Shown in pieces: positions 1 to 8,993 of a DNA stretch of 64,000 nucleotides. This DNA is from Duganella sp. 1224 (GTDB lineage: Bacteria; Pseudomonadota; Gammaproteobacteria; Burkholderiales; Burkholderiaceae_D), in the NCBI RefSeq assembly GCF_013408245.1, contig NZ_JACBYS010000001.1, positions 1 through 64,000 of the forward strand, given 5' to 3'. Position numbers and translations under genes: made by a program. The stretch's first letter is position 1. Each line of letters starts with the position of its first letter. Under the pieces are notes generated by a model, which was not told the DNA's origin, did no database searches, and was given only the letters and a program-made list of their open reading frames with translations.

Positions 1-198
1 GAACGCGCCGTGGCGCGCATGGTGCAAGCCGGCGCCCGCCCGATGACCTCGCTGCAATACCTGCTGGAACTGCAACGCGACTGGGCCCGCGGCGAAACCT
101 ACAACGAAACGGTGGCCACCTCGATCGCCCACGGCGGCGGCTACGGCCTGGGCCTGATCTACGCCAAAACCATGTTCAACGCCGCCGAAGGCCACTAA
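1..198 (+). CDS. Isochorismatase-like (YcaC-type) hydrolase, C-terminal fragment
   Basis: The reading frame is open from the first base and ends at TAA, giving 65 codons of a gene that starts outside the window. The tail resembles the C-terminus of YcaC-type cysteine hydrolases: PMTSLQYLLELQRDWAR, a following HGG, and a GLGL..YAKTMF ending. The catalytic Asp-Lys-Cys residues would lie upstream and cannot be checked. The substrate of this subfamily is generally unknown. The gene converges on the MFS gene, and the long R1 palindrome fills the gap between the two stop codons. Confidence 0.7.
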   Translation, partial: ERAVARMVQAGARPMTSLQYLLELQRDWARGETYNETVATSIAHGGGYGLGLIYAKTMFNAAEGH

Positions 199-202
199 AA
201 CC

Positions 203-262
203 ACACCGGGGTCAGTGCCGACATTCGGACAAATGTCCGAATGTCGGCACTGACCCCGGTGT
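203..262. repeat. R1 palindromic repeat, copy A
   Basis: Two 29-base arms (203-231 and 234-262) are perfect inverted complements separated by two bases. The arm contains GGGGTCAGTGCCGACATTCG. It lies exactly between two convergent genes, four bases after one stop codon and touching the other, so it could act as a bidirectional transcription end. A second copy of the same arm is at 61508-61571. Confidence 0.9.
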
Positions 263-1515
263 TATGAGGCTGCGGCCGGGGCCCATTGGCGGCGGAATAG
301 CAGCAGCGTGCTGGCGGCGCCGAGCAGCAGGAACACGAAGATCGCTTGCATCGGCAGCGCGTAGCCGCCGCTGATGTGCAGCAGCCAGCCCGACAGGCTG
401 GCCGACACGCCCCCAGCCAGGCTGGTCGCCACCTGCAGCAGGCCGGTGCTCAGGCCGACCGCCGGCTGCGGGATCAGCGTCAGTTTGGTCAGCGCCAGGT
501 TGTTGGCGGTGACCAGCCCCAGCAGCGAGAGCGATACCACGTTCCACAGCAGCGCCATCTGCAGCGTGTCGGCGTAGGCGCCCAGCAGCACCGTGGTGGC
601 GCCGATGAAGCCGGTGACGATGAAGGCCTTGCGCACCCGCAGCGCGTCATGGCCGCGGGCAATCAGGCGGTCGGCGGACCAGCCGGCCAGCGCGGCGACG
701 ATGGCGATGCCGGCGAAGCTGAAGAAGGTGTACACCCCGGAGCGCTGCAGCGACAGCCCGCGCTGCTCGACCAGATAGGCCGGCATCCACGTCATGCAAT
801 AAATGTAGAAGTAGCCGTAGCAGAAGTTGTTCAGCAGGCCGCCCCAGATCACCGGGCTGGCCAGCAGGCGCCGCAGTGGCACCGTCGCCGCCTGCGCCGC
901 CCGCGCCGCCAGTTCGCCGCGCGACGGGTAGTCGTTGCGCAGCTGCGTCAGCCACGGCCACAGCCACAGCAGCCCGGCCAGGCCGGTGGCGAAGAACATC
1001 GTCTGCCACGACTGGTGGACGATCAGCCAGGCGCCGATCAGCCCGCCCAGCGCCGGCCCCATCTTGCCGCCGATCGAGAAGATGCCCAGCGCCGTGCCGC
1101 GCTGGTGTTCGGCGAAGCGGTTGGCCAGGTAGCGGTAGGTGGCCGGCAGCACCACGCCCTCGGCCATGCCGATCAGCAGCCGCACGCCGATCAGCGCCGG
1201 CAGCGTGCCGACCAGGCCGGTGGTGGCGGCGGCCACGCACCACACCGTCAGGCAGACGGCGTACGGCCACTTGACGCCGTAGCGGTCCACCAGCCAGCCC
1301 ATCGGCATCTGCATCAGCCCGTACGACCAGAAGAAGGCCGAACTCAGCCAGCCGCGCTCGACGCTGCTCAGGCCGAACTGCTGGACGAAGCCGTGGTCGG
1401 CCAGCGCCGATGACAGGCTGCTGCGGTCGAGGAAGGAAATCATCTGTCCCAGCGCCAGCAGCACCACGATCAGCCAGGGCCGCTCCGGCAGCGCGCGTTT
1501 TGTTTCCATGCCCAT
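262..1515 (-). CDS. MFS transporter, anion:cation symporter-like
   Basis: The 417-residue protein has about twelve hydrophobic segments and the major facilitator layout. Near the N-terminus are GQMISFLDRSSLS and a loop motif GWLVDRYGVKW between TM2 and TM3, as in ACS-family transporters of organic acids and sugar acids. A longer upstream frame exists (to 1581), but homologous N-termini begin near the METK at 1509 or MG at 1515; 1515 is used here and 1509 is equally possible. It diverges from the diguanylate cyclase gene across about 130 bases. The substrate cannot be told from sequence. Confidence 0.8.
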   Translation of the reverse strand: MGMETKRALPERPWLIVVLLALGQMISFLDRSSLSSALADHGFVQQFGLSSVERGWLSSAFFWSYGLMQMPMGWLVDRYGVKWPYAVCLTVWCVAAATTGLVGTLPALIGVRLLIGMAEGVVLPATYRYLANRFAEHQRGTALGIFSIGGKMGPALGGLIGAWLIVHQSWQTMFFATGLAGLLWLWPWLTQLRNDYPSRGELAARAAQAATVPLRRLLASPVIWGGLLNNFCYGYFYIYCMTWMPAYLVEQRGLSLQRSGVYTFFSFAGIAIVAALAGWSADRLIARGHDALRVRKAFIVTGFIGATTVLLGAYADTLQMALLWNVVSLSLLGLVTANNLALTKLTLIPQPAVGLSTGLLQVATSLAGGVSASLSGWLLHISGGYALPMQAIFVFLLLGAASTLLLFRRQWAPAAAS

Positions 1516-1642
1516 CTCTGCAATCGAAAAGACTGACAGTCTAGGCATACTCCGCCGTGGACCGCGCCTCCCATACGGCAAGCCAGCACTGACTTATTGT
1601 AAAATTGCAACTAAAATGCAACTATTCACACAGGATGCCCGC

Positions 1643-3208
1643 ATGCCGCGCTTGCCGCTGAAGTACGTTCCGTCGATACGTTTCAAACTGATGTGCCTGG
1701 TGCTGGCCTGCATCCTGCCGGCGGCCCTGCTGGCGGCGCTGCTGGCGGCGCTGCTGATCGGCTACGACTACCGCCTGAGCTACGACAACTTCACGCACAG
1801 CGCGCTGGCCACCGCGCGCGCCAACGCCATGGACGTGGACCGGGAGCTGGCAGTGGTGGAGTCGGCGCTGGTCGGCTTGTCGACCTCGCCCGACTTCACG
1901 CTGCGCGACCTGCGCGCCTTCGATGCGCAGGCGCGCCAGCTCGGCGCGCGCCAGAACATCTTCAACCTGGTGCTGGAAGACGCCGGCGGCCAGCAGCGCA
2001 TGAACACCTTCCGTCCCTATGGCGCCGCGCTGCCGCGCGAGCCGGATTCGGCGTCGCTGCGCTTCATGCGCGAGCACGACGCCACCTTCATCTCCAGCCT
2101 GTTCTTCGGCCCGCTGGCGCGGCGGCCGATGGTGGCGGTCGGCATTCCGCTGACCTCGCGCGACGGCGCCTGGTGCGCGCTGACCGCCACCATCGCGGTC
2201 GAGCGCTTCGGCGCCATCCTGCGGCAGCAGCAGTATCCGCCGCACTGGATCACCAGCATCATCGACCGCGGCGGCCGCATCGTCGCGCGCACCGCCGACA
2301 TGGAGCGCTTCGTCGGCACCCCGGCGCTGCCGCTGGTGCGCGAGCGCGTGCGACGCCAGCAAGAAGGCGCGTTCGAGACCGAAACGCTGGACGGCAAGCC
2401 GATCCTGGCGGTGATGGCGCGCGCCCCCCAGTCCGGCTGGACGGTGGCGATCGGCATTCCGCTGGTCACGCTCAAGGCCGAGATGCGGCACAAGCTGTGG
2501 TCGCTGGTGCTGGTGACGGTTGGCCTGCTCGGCGCCGGCCTGCTGGCGGCGTGGCGCATCGGCACCCGCATCCGCCGCGCCGTGCACGGGCTGGTGGCGC
2601 CGGCGCTGGCGCTGGGGGCCGGCGAGGCGGTGGCGCCGGCGGCGTACGGCATGCGTGAGGCGGACGCGGTGGGCGAGGCGCTGGCGCGCGCCTCGGCCAT
2701 GCTGCTGAAGGCGCGGCACCAGGCCACGCACGACAGCCTGACCGGCCTGGCCAACCGCGCCATGCTGCACGACTTCCTGGTGCACCAGCTGGCGATCAGC
2801 CAGCGCAGCGGCGCGCCGCTGGCGGTGCTGTACCTGGACCTGGACCGCTTCAAGGCCATCAACGACACCCATGGCCACGCGGTAGGCGACGAGCTGCTGA
2901 TCGGCGCGGCGGCGCGGCTGCGCTCGCAGTTGCGCAAGGCTGACCTGGCGGCGCGCCTCGGCGGCGACGAGTTTGCCGTGCTGCTGGCCGACACCGACGC
3001 TGCCGACACCGCGCGCGTGGTATCCAAGCTGTCGGCGCTGCTGGCCGAGCCTTACCAGATCCAGGGCCTGCGGCTGGCGGCCGCCGCCAGCATCGGCGTG
3101 GCGCTGTACCCGGCGCACGGCGACAGCCCGGCGCAGTTGCTGGAGGCCGCCGATCAGGCCATGTACCAGGCCAAGGCGGCGCGCCGCCAGGCGGCCGGGC
3201 ACGCCTGA
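1643..3208 (+). CDS. Membrane-anchored diguanylate cyclase (Cache-like sensor + GGDEF)
   Basis: The 521-residue protein has a TM segment near residues 15-40, a periplasmic region of about 240 residues resembling a double Cache sensor, a second TM near 290-310, and a C-terminal GGDEF domain. GGDEF is intact at 440-444, and the product-inhibition I-site RKAD lies at 431-434, exactly five residues upstream, so an active, feedback-inhibited c-di-GMP synthase is expected. AGGA sits eight bases before the chosen ATG. An in-frame ATG at 1616 is an alternative. No EAL domain is present. The ligand is unknown. Confidence 0.88.
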   Translation: MPRLPLKYVPSIRFKLMCLVLACILPAALLAALLAALLIGYDYRLSYDNFTHSALATARANAMDVDRELAVVESALVGLSTSPDFTLRDLRAFDAQARQLGARQNIFNLVLEDAGGQQRMNTFRPYGAALPREPDSASLRFMREHDATFISSLFFGPLARRPMVAVGIPLTSRDGAWCALTATIAVERFGAILRQQQYPPHWITSIIDRGGRIVARTADMERFVGTPALPLVRERVRRQQEGAFETETLDGKPILAVMARAPQSGWTVAIGIPLVTLKAEMRHKLWSLVLVTVGLLGAGLLAAWRIGTRIRRAVHGLVAPALALGAGEAVAPAAYGMREADAVGEALARASAMLLKARHQATHDSLTGLANRAMLHDFLVHQLAISQRSGAPLAVLYLDLDRFKAINDTHGHAVGDELLIGAAARLRSQLRKADLAARLGGDEFAVLLADTDAADTARVVSKLSALLAEPYQIQGLRLAAAASIGVALYPAHGDSPAQLLEAADQAMYQAKAARRQAAGHA

Positions 3209-3336
3209 CGGGCCGTCGGCGCTGTCTGCGCCGAAAGACGGAGGCCGGACTATCACTTGTTATATGGAAATTATTCCGCTAAGCTGATCGCACTCTCCTC
3301 GGCGCCGCCCGTCCGCTTCCGCCGGATGGCGCCTAA

Positions 3337-3363
3337 TCAAGACGGCCGCACCCCCGCCGTAGC
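3337..3363 (+). promoter_or_regulatory. Candidate sigma-28 (FliA) promoter for the chemoreceptor
   Basis: TCAAGACG (3337-3344), an 11-base spacer, then GCCGTAGC (3356-3363) follows the layout of flagellar sigma-28 promoters (TAAAGTTT-N11-GCCGATAA). The match is partial in both boxes. It lies about 70 bases before the chemoreceptor start, where such a promoter is expected. Confidence 0.45.
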
Positions 3364-3431
3364 GCATGCTCGTGGCGCACGCCTTGCCCGCACAGGGCCG
3401 CCATCGAATTACCCGCGACTGGACAAAGACT

Positions 3432-5156
3432 ATGTTTGCTAACCTCACTATTCGTACCCGGCTCATCGGCACCATGGCCTTGCTGGGGATCCTGATCATC
3501 TTTATCGGCGTGCGCGGCATCCAGGCGTTGCATACATCCAACACTGTGCTGAAGGATGTGTACAGCAATTCCATGGTGTCGATGAAAGCCATTTACGAGG
3601 CGCAGATCCAGATCGACCGCGCCCGCCTGTCGCTGGACCGGGTGGCGATGGCGCCGGACGCGGCCAACGTGCCGGACATCCTCAAGCGCACCCAGGACTT
3701 CATCGACGGCAGCGAAAAATTCTGGAAGAGCTATTACTCGCTGCCGTTCGGCGAGGGCGAAAAGGCGCTGGCCGACCAGGTGGCCACGCAGCGCGAGGCG
3801 CTGGTCAAGGATGGCCTGCTGGTGGCCATCAAGGCCATCACCGAGAAGAACAAGCCGGAGATCGACCGCATGATGCTGAGCGAGGTCACGCGCCTGTTCC
3901 GCCTGTACACGGACAGCTCGGAAAAGCTCACCAGCTACCAGCTCAAGTCCACCGCCGACCAGTACGAGGCCAGCCAGGCCGCCTACCAGCGCAACATGGT
4001 GCTGGCGATCGCCGCCATCGTGGTCGGCATCGGCCTGGCGGCGGTGTCCGGCCTGCTGCTGCTGCGCGCGGTGATGAATCCGCTGGACCAGGCGCTGGCG
4101 CTGTTCCACGCCATGGCCGGCGGCAACCTGGCCAACCACATCGAGCACGGCCGCAAGGACGAGATGGGCGAGATGATGGAGGGCCTGGGCGCGATGCAGG
4201 AACGGCTGGCCAGCACCGTGCGCAGCGTGCGCGAGGGCAGCGACGCCATCGCCACCGCGTCCAGCGAAATCGCTGCCGGCAACCTCGACCTGTCGCGCCG
4301 CACCGAGCAGCAGGCCGCCAGCCTGGAGGAAACCGCGTCCTCGCTGGAGGAGCTGACGTCGACCGTGCGCCAGAATTCGGACAACGCGCGCCAGGCCAAC
4401 ACGCTGGCGGCGTCGGCCTCGGACATCGCGGTCAAGGGCGGCGAGCTGGTGACGCGCGTGATCGACACCATGGGCTCGATCACCGAATCGTCCGACAAGA
4501 TCGCCGACATCATCGGCGTGATCGATGGCATCGCGTTCCAGACCAATATCCTGGCGCTCAACGCGGCGGTGGAAGCGGCCCGCGCCGGCGAACAGGGCCG
4601 CGGCTTCGCGGTGGTGGCGACCGAGGTGCGCAACCTGGCGCAGCGCTCGGCGGCGGCGGCCAAGGACATCAAGGCATTGATCACCGATTCGGTGGAGAAG
4701 GTCGGCAGCGGCAGCGCGCTGGTCAACGAGGCCGGCACCACGATGCAGGAGATCGTCACCAGCGTCAAGCGCGTGACCGACATCATCAGCGAGATCAGCT
4801 CGGCCGGCCGCGAGCAGGAAATCGGCATCGAGCAGATCAACACGGCGGTGGCCGAGATGGACACGGTGACGCAGCAGAACGCCGCGCTGGTGGAAGAGGC
4901 GGCGGCGGCGTCGCAGGCGATGCAGGAACAGGCCGCGCGGCTGGCCGAGATGGTGGCGGTGTTCCAGGTGGCAGGCAGCGTGGCCGCCCGCCAGGCACCG
5001 GCCGCGCGCGTGGCTGCGGCCGCCGCGCCGGCGCCGCGCCAGCCGGCGCTCAGGCTGACGCCGCGCCCGGCCGCCCAAGCCGCCGCCAAGCCGTCGCCGG
5101 CCGCGGCACCGCGCAAGGCCCCGGTCGACAACAGCCAGGAGTGGGAAGAATTCTGA
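3432..5156 (+). CDS. Methyl-accepting chemotaxis protein
   Basis: A 574-residue Tar/Tsr-type receptor: TM1 near residues 10-30, a four-helix-bundle-sized periplasmic domain, TM2 near 190-215, HAMP, then a long coiled-coil signalling domain. The hairpin tip [20 protein letters not shown] is intact. Ala/Pro-rich linker sequence precedes a C-terminal EWEEF (570-574), which resembles the xWxxF pentapeptide that tethers CheR and CheB in enteric receptors. The ATG at 3432 is chosen because the family N-terminus begins there; the longer frame from 3366 has no homologous sequence. The ligand is unknown. Confidence 0.93.
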   Translation: MFANLTIRTRLIGTMALLGILIIFIGVRGIQALHTSNTVLKDVYSNSMVSMKAIYEAQIQIDRARLSLDRVAMAPDAANVPDILKRTQDFIDGSEKFWKSYYSLPFGEGEKALADQVATQREALVKDGLLVAIKAITEKNKPEIDRMMLSEVTRLFRLYTDSSEKLTSYQLKSTADQYEASQAAYQRNMVLAIAAIVVGIGLAAVSGLLLLRAVMNPLDQALALFHAMAGGNLANHIEHGRKDEMGEMMEGLGAMQERLASTVRSVREGSDAIATASSEIAAGNLDLSRRTEQQAASLEETASSLEELTSTVRQNSDNARQANTLAASASDIAVKGGELVTRVIDTMGSITESSDKIADIIGVIDGIAFQTNILALNAAVEAARAGEQGRGFAVVATEVRNLAQRSAAAAKDIKALITDSVEKVGSGSALVNEAGTTMQEIVTSVKRVTDIISEISSAGREQEIGIEQINTAVAEMDTVTQQNAALVEEAAAASQAMQEQAARLAEMVAVFQVAGSVAARQAPAARVAAAAAPAPRQPALRLTPRPAAQAAAKPSPAAAPRKAPVDNSQEWEEF

Positions 5157-5170
5157 CGGCGGTCAGGCGC

Positions 5171-5656
5171 TTATTCTTCCAGCAGGCTGCGCAGCATCCA
5201 CGCGGTTTTCTCGTGGACGTCGAGGCGCTGGGTCAGCAGGTCGGCGGTCGGCTGGTCATCGGCCTCGTCGACCACCGGCAGCAGCTTGCGCGCGGTGCGG
5301 GCGGTGGCTTCCTGCGCGGCCACCAGGTGGCGCACCATGTCCAGCGCGGCCGGCACGCCTTCCACTTCCTTGATGGTCGCCAGCTTGGCGAACTGGGCGT
5401 AGGTGCCCGGCGCCGGATAGCCCAGCGCGCGGATGCGCTCGGCGATCTGGTCGAGCGCGGCCCATTGTTCGCTGTACTGGGTCATGAACATCTGGTGCAG
5501 CGAGTTGAACATCGGACCCTTGACGTTCCAGTGGAAGTTATGGGTCATCAAGTACAGCGTGTAGCTGTCGGCCAGCAGGCCGGACAGACCAGCCGCGATC
5601 TTGGCGCGGCTTTTCTCGGTAAGACCGATGTCGATCTTCATGGTTTTCACACCCAT
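5171..5656 (-). CDS. dps: Dps family ferritin-like DNA-binding protein
   Basis: At 161 residues it has Dps length and core. H42 (FHWNV), H54 (LHQM), D69 and E73 (LDQIAER) match the inter-subunit ferroxidase ligands. Dps dodecamers oxidise and store iron with hydrogen peroxide and coat DNA in starved cells. A GGAG eight bases upstream supports the MGVKTMK start. It converges on the chemoreceptor gene with a 14-base gap. The upstream solute-binding ORF reads into its first 119 bases in another frame. Confidence 0.93.
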   Translation of the reverse strand: MGVKTMKIDIGLTEKSRAKIAAGLSGLLADSYTLYLMTHNFHWNVKGPMFNSLHQMFMTQYSEQWAALDQIAERIRALGYPAPGTYAQFAKLATIKEVEGVPAALDMVRHLVAAQEATARTARKLLPVVDEADDQPTADLLTQRLDVHEKTAWMLRSLLEE

Positions 5657-6527
5657 CGTTATGCTCCTTGGCTAAGTCGGTTGACGCCGTCATTGTAGCG
5701 CCATGGCGGCCGCTCTGCCTGTCCCGCTGGCCAGAGTCGGGCGGCGGGCCGGCGTCGGCCACCGCCCACTTGCGGTTCAGCGCGCCGAGTTCACCGCTGG
5801 CGCGCAGCCGGCACAGCGCCGCCTCGATGCGCCGCATGGTGACGGGCGGCACCTGCCGGCCCACCATCAGGTAGGCCGGCGCCTCCAGCATCACCGCCGG
5901 CAGCACCCGCACCTGGCCGCGCGCCAGGTAATGGCGGATCACCGGATGGGCGCCTGGCTGGCGGTAGTAGAAGAAGCGGCCGCGCCCGGCCAGCAGTTTG
6001 TCGAGGTTGTGCCGCACCGAACTGGAACCGGCGTCCACGCGCAAGGCCGGCATGGCGGCCAGCAGCTGGCTGGGGCCGGTGCCGTGCATCGACAGCACCA
6101 CGTTGTCGGCGCCCAGCGCGGCGACGTCGCGCCAGTTGGCGACGGAGGCGGGATCGGCGGCGCGCGCCAGCAGCACGTAGCGCAGCGAGAACAGCGCTGG
6201 CTGCAGCAGGCGTTCCTGCGGCCGCTGCGGATTGGCGGTCATGCCGCAGGCCACGTCCAGCAGGCCGGCGTGCAGGTTGGCCTCGATCCGGGCCGACGGG
6301 CGCCATTGCTGCTCGCCGCTGAAGCGCAGCCCGGCGTCGGTTTTTTCGATGGCGCGAAAGATGTCGACGCACAAGCCGTCGACCACCGCTTCGCCGTCAT
6401 GGTCGGCCCTGACAAACTTGGGCTCGGAATCGGTCTGGGCGGCGGTGCGCAGCACGGTGGCGGCCGGCGCGCGGCCGGCGGTGAGGCCGGCGAGGATCAG
6501 GCCGGGCAGGGCGGTCAACCAGTTCAT
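5538..6527 (-). CDS. Periplasmic solute-binding protein-like, tail reads into dps
   Basis: The first 257 or so residues form a secreted protein of the amino-acid-binding SBP_bac_3 type: a signal peptide ending near [27 protein letters not shown] and a C-terminal [11 protein letters not shown]. Such orphan binding proteins often act as sensors or have unknown ligands; no permease is nearby. After [10 protein letters not shown] the frame stays open for about 70 low-complexity, charged residues that cross the dps leader and overlap the dps coding region by 119 bases. That tail has no family resemblance and suggests a lost stop codon or a frameshift near 5757. It diverges from the LysR gene. Confidence 0.7.
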   Translation of the reverse strand: MNWLTALPGLILAGLTAGRAPAATVLRTAAQTDSEPKFVRADHDGEAVVDGLCVDIFRAIEKTDAGLRFSGEQQWRPSARIEANLHAGLLDVACGMTANPQRPQERLLQPALFSLRYVLLARAADPASVANWRDVAALGADNVVLSMHGTGPSQLLAAMPALRVDAGSSSVRHNLDKLLAGRGRFFYYRQPGAHPVIRHYLARGQVRVLPAVMLEAPAYLMVGRQVPPVTMRRIEAALCRLRASGELGALNRKWAVADAGPPPDSGQRDRQSGRHGATMTASTDLAKEHNDGCENHEDRHRSYREKPRQDRGWSVRPAGRQLHAVLDDP

Positions 6528-6609
6528 GACGGGCTCTCGGTCAGCAATGGCGGAAACCTCAGCGTAGGCCCCGGCCCGGCCACAAGCAATGCCGTCCGCC
6601 GTCCGATGT

Positions 6610-6624
6610 TTACGCTCAGCGTAA
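6610..6624. promoter_or_regulatory. Candidate LysR-type operator
   Basis: TTACGCTCAGCGTAA is a perfect 15-base palindrome around a central base and contains the T-N11-A signature of LysR-family sites. It lies between the divergent solute-binding and lysR genes. A TATGAT at 6634-6639 downstream could be the lysR -10 box, which would place the start of transcription almost on the lysR ATG. Confidence 0.55.
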
Positions 6625-6648
6625 CGATGGTGTTATGATCCAGACATC

Positions 6649-7587
6649 ATGATGATCGACGACGTGATTACGCTGCGCAAGCTCGAAGTGTTGTTGACCT
6701 TCATGCAGGTCAACAACCTCACGCGCGCCTCGGAATTGCTGGGGCAGAGCGCGGTCAGCGTGCACCGCGCGCTGCATTCGCTGGAGGAGGGGCTGCGCTG
6801 CCCGCTGTTCAAGCGCGAGGGGCGCAAGCTGGTGCCGCTGCCGGCCGCCTACGCCTTCGCCAATTACGCGGAGCGCGCGCTGGGCGAGGTCGACAAGGGC
6901 GTGCGCAAGGCGCGCGAGGTGGCCGGCTTCGACACCGTGTCGCTGAAGATGGGGTCGCTGTACTCGCTGACGCTGCGCTGCGTGCCGCAACTGATGACCG
7001 GGCTGCGCCAACGCAAGCCGGAACTGCGCATCGATTTGACCATGGGCTCCAACCGCGAACTGTTCCAGGGACTGGCGGACGGCGTGCTGGATGCGGCCGT
7101 GGTGGGCGTGGCGCCGGTTTTCCATCATCCCGAGTTGCAGAGCGTGCCGTTGTTCGACGACAGCCTGTATCTGGCGGCGCCGGCACCTTCGCCGTACGCG
7201 GGGCGCGGCGCGATTGACCTGCTCGATCTGCGCCACGAAAAATTCGTGCGCCTGGCCGATGGCTTCGCCACCGCCGAGAGTTTCGACCACGCCTTCGGGC
7301 AGGCCGGCTACCGGCCCGAGATCGCGGTCTCGGTCGGCGACATTTTCTCGCTGATCAACCTGATTGGCGGCGGCCTTGGCTACAGCCTGCTGCCGGGGCG
7401 GGTGGCTGATTTCAGCCCGCGCATGCAGCTGCTGCCGCTGGCGCCGCGCTATGCCAGCAGCCAGCGCGTCACGCTGCTGTTTCCGCGCAACCGCGAGCGC
7501 GATCCCAAGCTGCTGGCGCTGGCCGCCGAATCCCGGCTGTACCGCCATGCCGGCGGCCAGGCCGGCCAGACCTGCCAGGGGGATTAG
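6649..7587 (+). CDS. LysR-family transcriptional regulator, MdcR-like
   Basis: 312 residues with an N-terminal winged HTH (roughly 9-68; LTRASELLGQSAVSVHRALH is the HTH core) and a C-terminal periplasmic-binding-like effector domain. The N-terminus LRKLEVLLTFM and SLEEGLRCPLFKREG recall MdcR, the malonate-decarboxylase regulator, but no mdc genes are nearby. The divergent solute-binding gene is the likely target, through the palindrome at 6610-6624. No clear ribosome binding site precedes the ATG. Its stop codon overlaps that of the convergent efflux lipoprotein gene by four bases. Confidence 0.82.
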   Translation: MMIDDVITLRKLEVLLTFMQVNNLTRASELLGQSAVSVHRALHSLEEGLRCPLFKREGRKLVPLPAAYAFANYAERALGEVDKGVRKAREVAGFDTVSLKMGSLYSLTLRCVPQLMTGLRQRKPELRIDLTMGSNRELFQGLADGVLDAAVVGVAPVFHHPELQSVPLFDDSLYLAAPAPSPYAGRGAIDLLDLRHEKFVRLADGFATAESFDHAFGQAGYRPEIAVSVGDIFSLINLIGGGLGYSLLPGRVADFSPRMQLLPLAPRYASSQRVTLLFPRNRERDPKLLALAAESRLYRHAGGQAGQTCQGD

Positions 7588-8993
7588 CCGGCGCTCCAGC
7601 CGCCGCCGATGGCCTTGACCAGCTGCACGCCGGCCTGGCGGTAGCGGGTCGTCAGGTCCAGTTCGCTGCGACGCGACTGCAGGTAGGCGGTCTGCGCCGT
7701 CACCACTTCCAGATAGCTGGCCGCGCCCTCGTCGTAGCGCTTCTTGGCCAGGTCCAGCGCGCGCTTGGCGGCGTCGGCGGCCAAGTGGTCGGACTTGGCC
7801 GCCTCGTCGTAGTTGGTCAGCAGCGACAGCTGGTCCTCGACTTGCTGGAACGCGGTCAGCACCACCGAACGGTAGCGCGCGCCGGCTTCATCCAGCTGGG
7901 CCTCGGCGCCGGCGATCTGCGCCTTGCGGCGGCCGCCGTCCAGCAGGCTGACGGCCAGCGTCGGCCCCACCGCCCAGAACAGGTTGGAGGCCTGGGCGAA
8001 GCGGCCGAAGTCGCTCGACTGGAAGCCGCCCGAGGCGTTCAGCGTCAGCGACGGGAACAGCGCGGTGCGCGCCACGCCGACCTGGTCGCTGGCGGCGGCC
8101 ACGCGCAGCGCGGCGGCGGCGATGTCCGGCCGCCGCTGCAACAGCTGCGACGGCAGGCCGACCGGCAGCGCCGGCGTGACGAAGCCGTTCTCGTTGGGCG
8201 CCAGCGAGAAACTGGCGGCGTTGGCGCCGACCAGCGCGGCGATCGCGTGTTCCTGCACATTGCGCTGGGCCTGGCGCTGGCGCAGCAGCGAGCGGGTCGA
8301 CTCCAGCTGGGTTTCAGCGCGCGCCAGGTCGAGGCCGGAGGCGGTGCCGCCGTCGTGGCGCTGGGTGATCAGCTCGGCCTGGCGCTTGTACGCCACCTCG
8401 GTTTCCTTCAGCAGCTTGAGGTCGGCGTCGGCGCCGCGGAGGGCCAGCAGCGTGTCGGCCAGCTGGGTCTGCAGCGACAGGCGCGCCGCCGCCAGGTCGG
8501 CGTTGGCGGCGCGTTCCTGCGCCACGCCGGCGCGCACCTGCTTGCTGATGCGGCCCCACAGGTCGACTTCGTAGCCGAGGTCGAACTGCAGCGTGCCGCT
8601 GTTGTAGTCGGCCGGCGAGGTGGCGCCGCGCAGCGGCTTGAGGTCGGACTGGCGGTCGCGCTGGCCGTTGAGCGAGGCGCCCAGCGTCGGCGATTGCGCC
8701 GCGCGAAGCACGCCGGTGGCGGCCTGCGCCTGCTGGTAGCGCGCCAGCGCGCTGGCCAGGTCGGGGCTGTTGGCGATCAGCTGTTGCTGCAACTGGTCGA
8801 GCTGCGGGTCGCCGTACATTTTCCACCAGTCGGCCGGCAGCGCCGGCGCCTTGGCGTTGGCGTCGGCCCAGCCGGGCGGCAGGTCGCGGAAGCTGTCGGC
8901 CAGCGGCACCGCCGGCGGCTGCTGCGGCGGCGCGTCGGCACAGGCGCTCAGGGCCAGCGCCAGGGCGAGGGTAGTCGGATAGAGGATCTTCAC
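7584..8993 (-). CDS. RND efflux outer-membrane lipoprotein (NodT/OprM family)
   Basis: A 469-residue TolC-like channel with a lipoprotein signal (LSAC, Cys18), two OEP repeats and the family sequences PADWWKMYGDPQLDQL, LPVGLPSQLLQRRPD and YDEGAASYLEVVTAQ. It forms the outer-membrane exit of a tripartite pump. It is the third gene of the operon and overlaps the adaptor gene by four bases (ATGA), implying translational coupling. Confidence 0.93.
   Translation of the reverse strand: MKILYPTTLALALALSACADAPPQQPPAVPLADSFRDLPPGWADANAKAPALPADWWKMYGDPQLDQLQQQLIANSPDLASALARYQQAQAATGVLRAAQSPTLGASLNGQRDRQSDLKPLRGATSPADYNSGTLQFDLGYEVDLWGRISKQVRAGVAQERAANADLAAARLSLQTQLADTLLALRGADADLKLLKETEVAYKRQAELITQRHDGGTASGLDLARAETQLESTRSLLRQRQAQRNVQEHAIAALVGANAASFSLAPNENGFVTPALPVGLPSQLLQRRPDIAAAALRVAAASDQVGVARTALFPSLTLNASGGFQSSDFGRFAQASNLFWAVGPTLAVSLLDGGRRKAQIAGAEAQLDEAGARYRSVVLTAFQQVEDQLSLLTNYDEAAKSDHLAADAAKRALDLAKKRYDEGAASYLEVVTAQTAYLQSRRSELDLTTRYRQAGVQLVKAIGGGWSAG

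Noticed and set aside
203..262. R1 as an insertion sequence or attachment site
   Set aside because: No transposase or target duplication nearby; the sequence shows only a palindrome.
3333..5078. 581-codon open frame antisense to the chemoreceptor
   Set aside because: Shadow frame; the plus strand carries a clear chemoreceptor.
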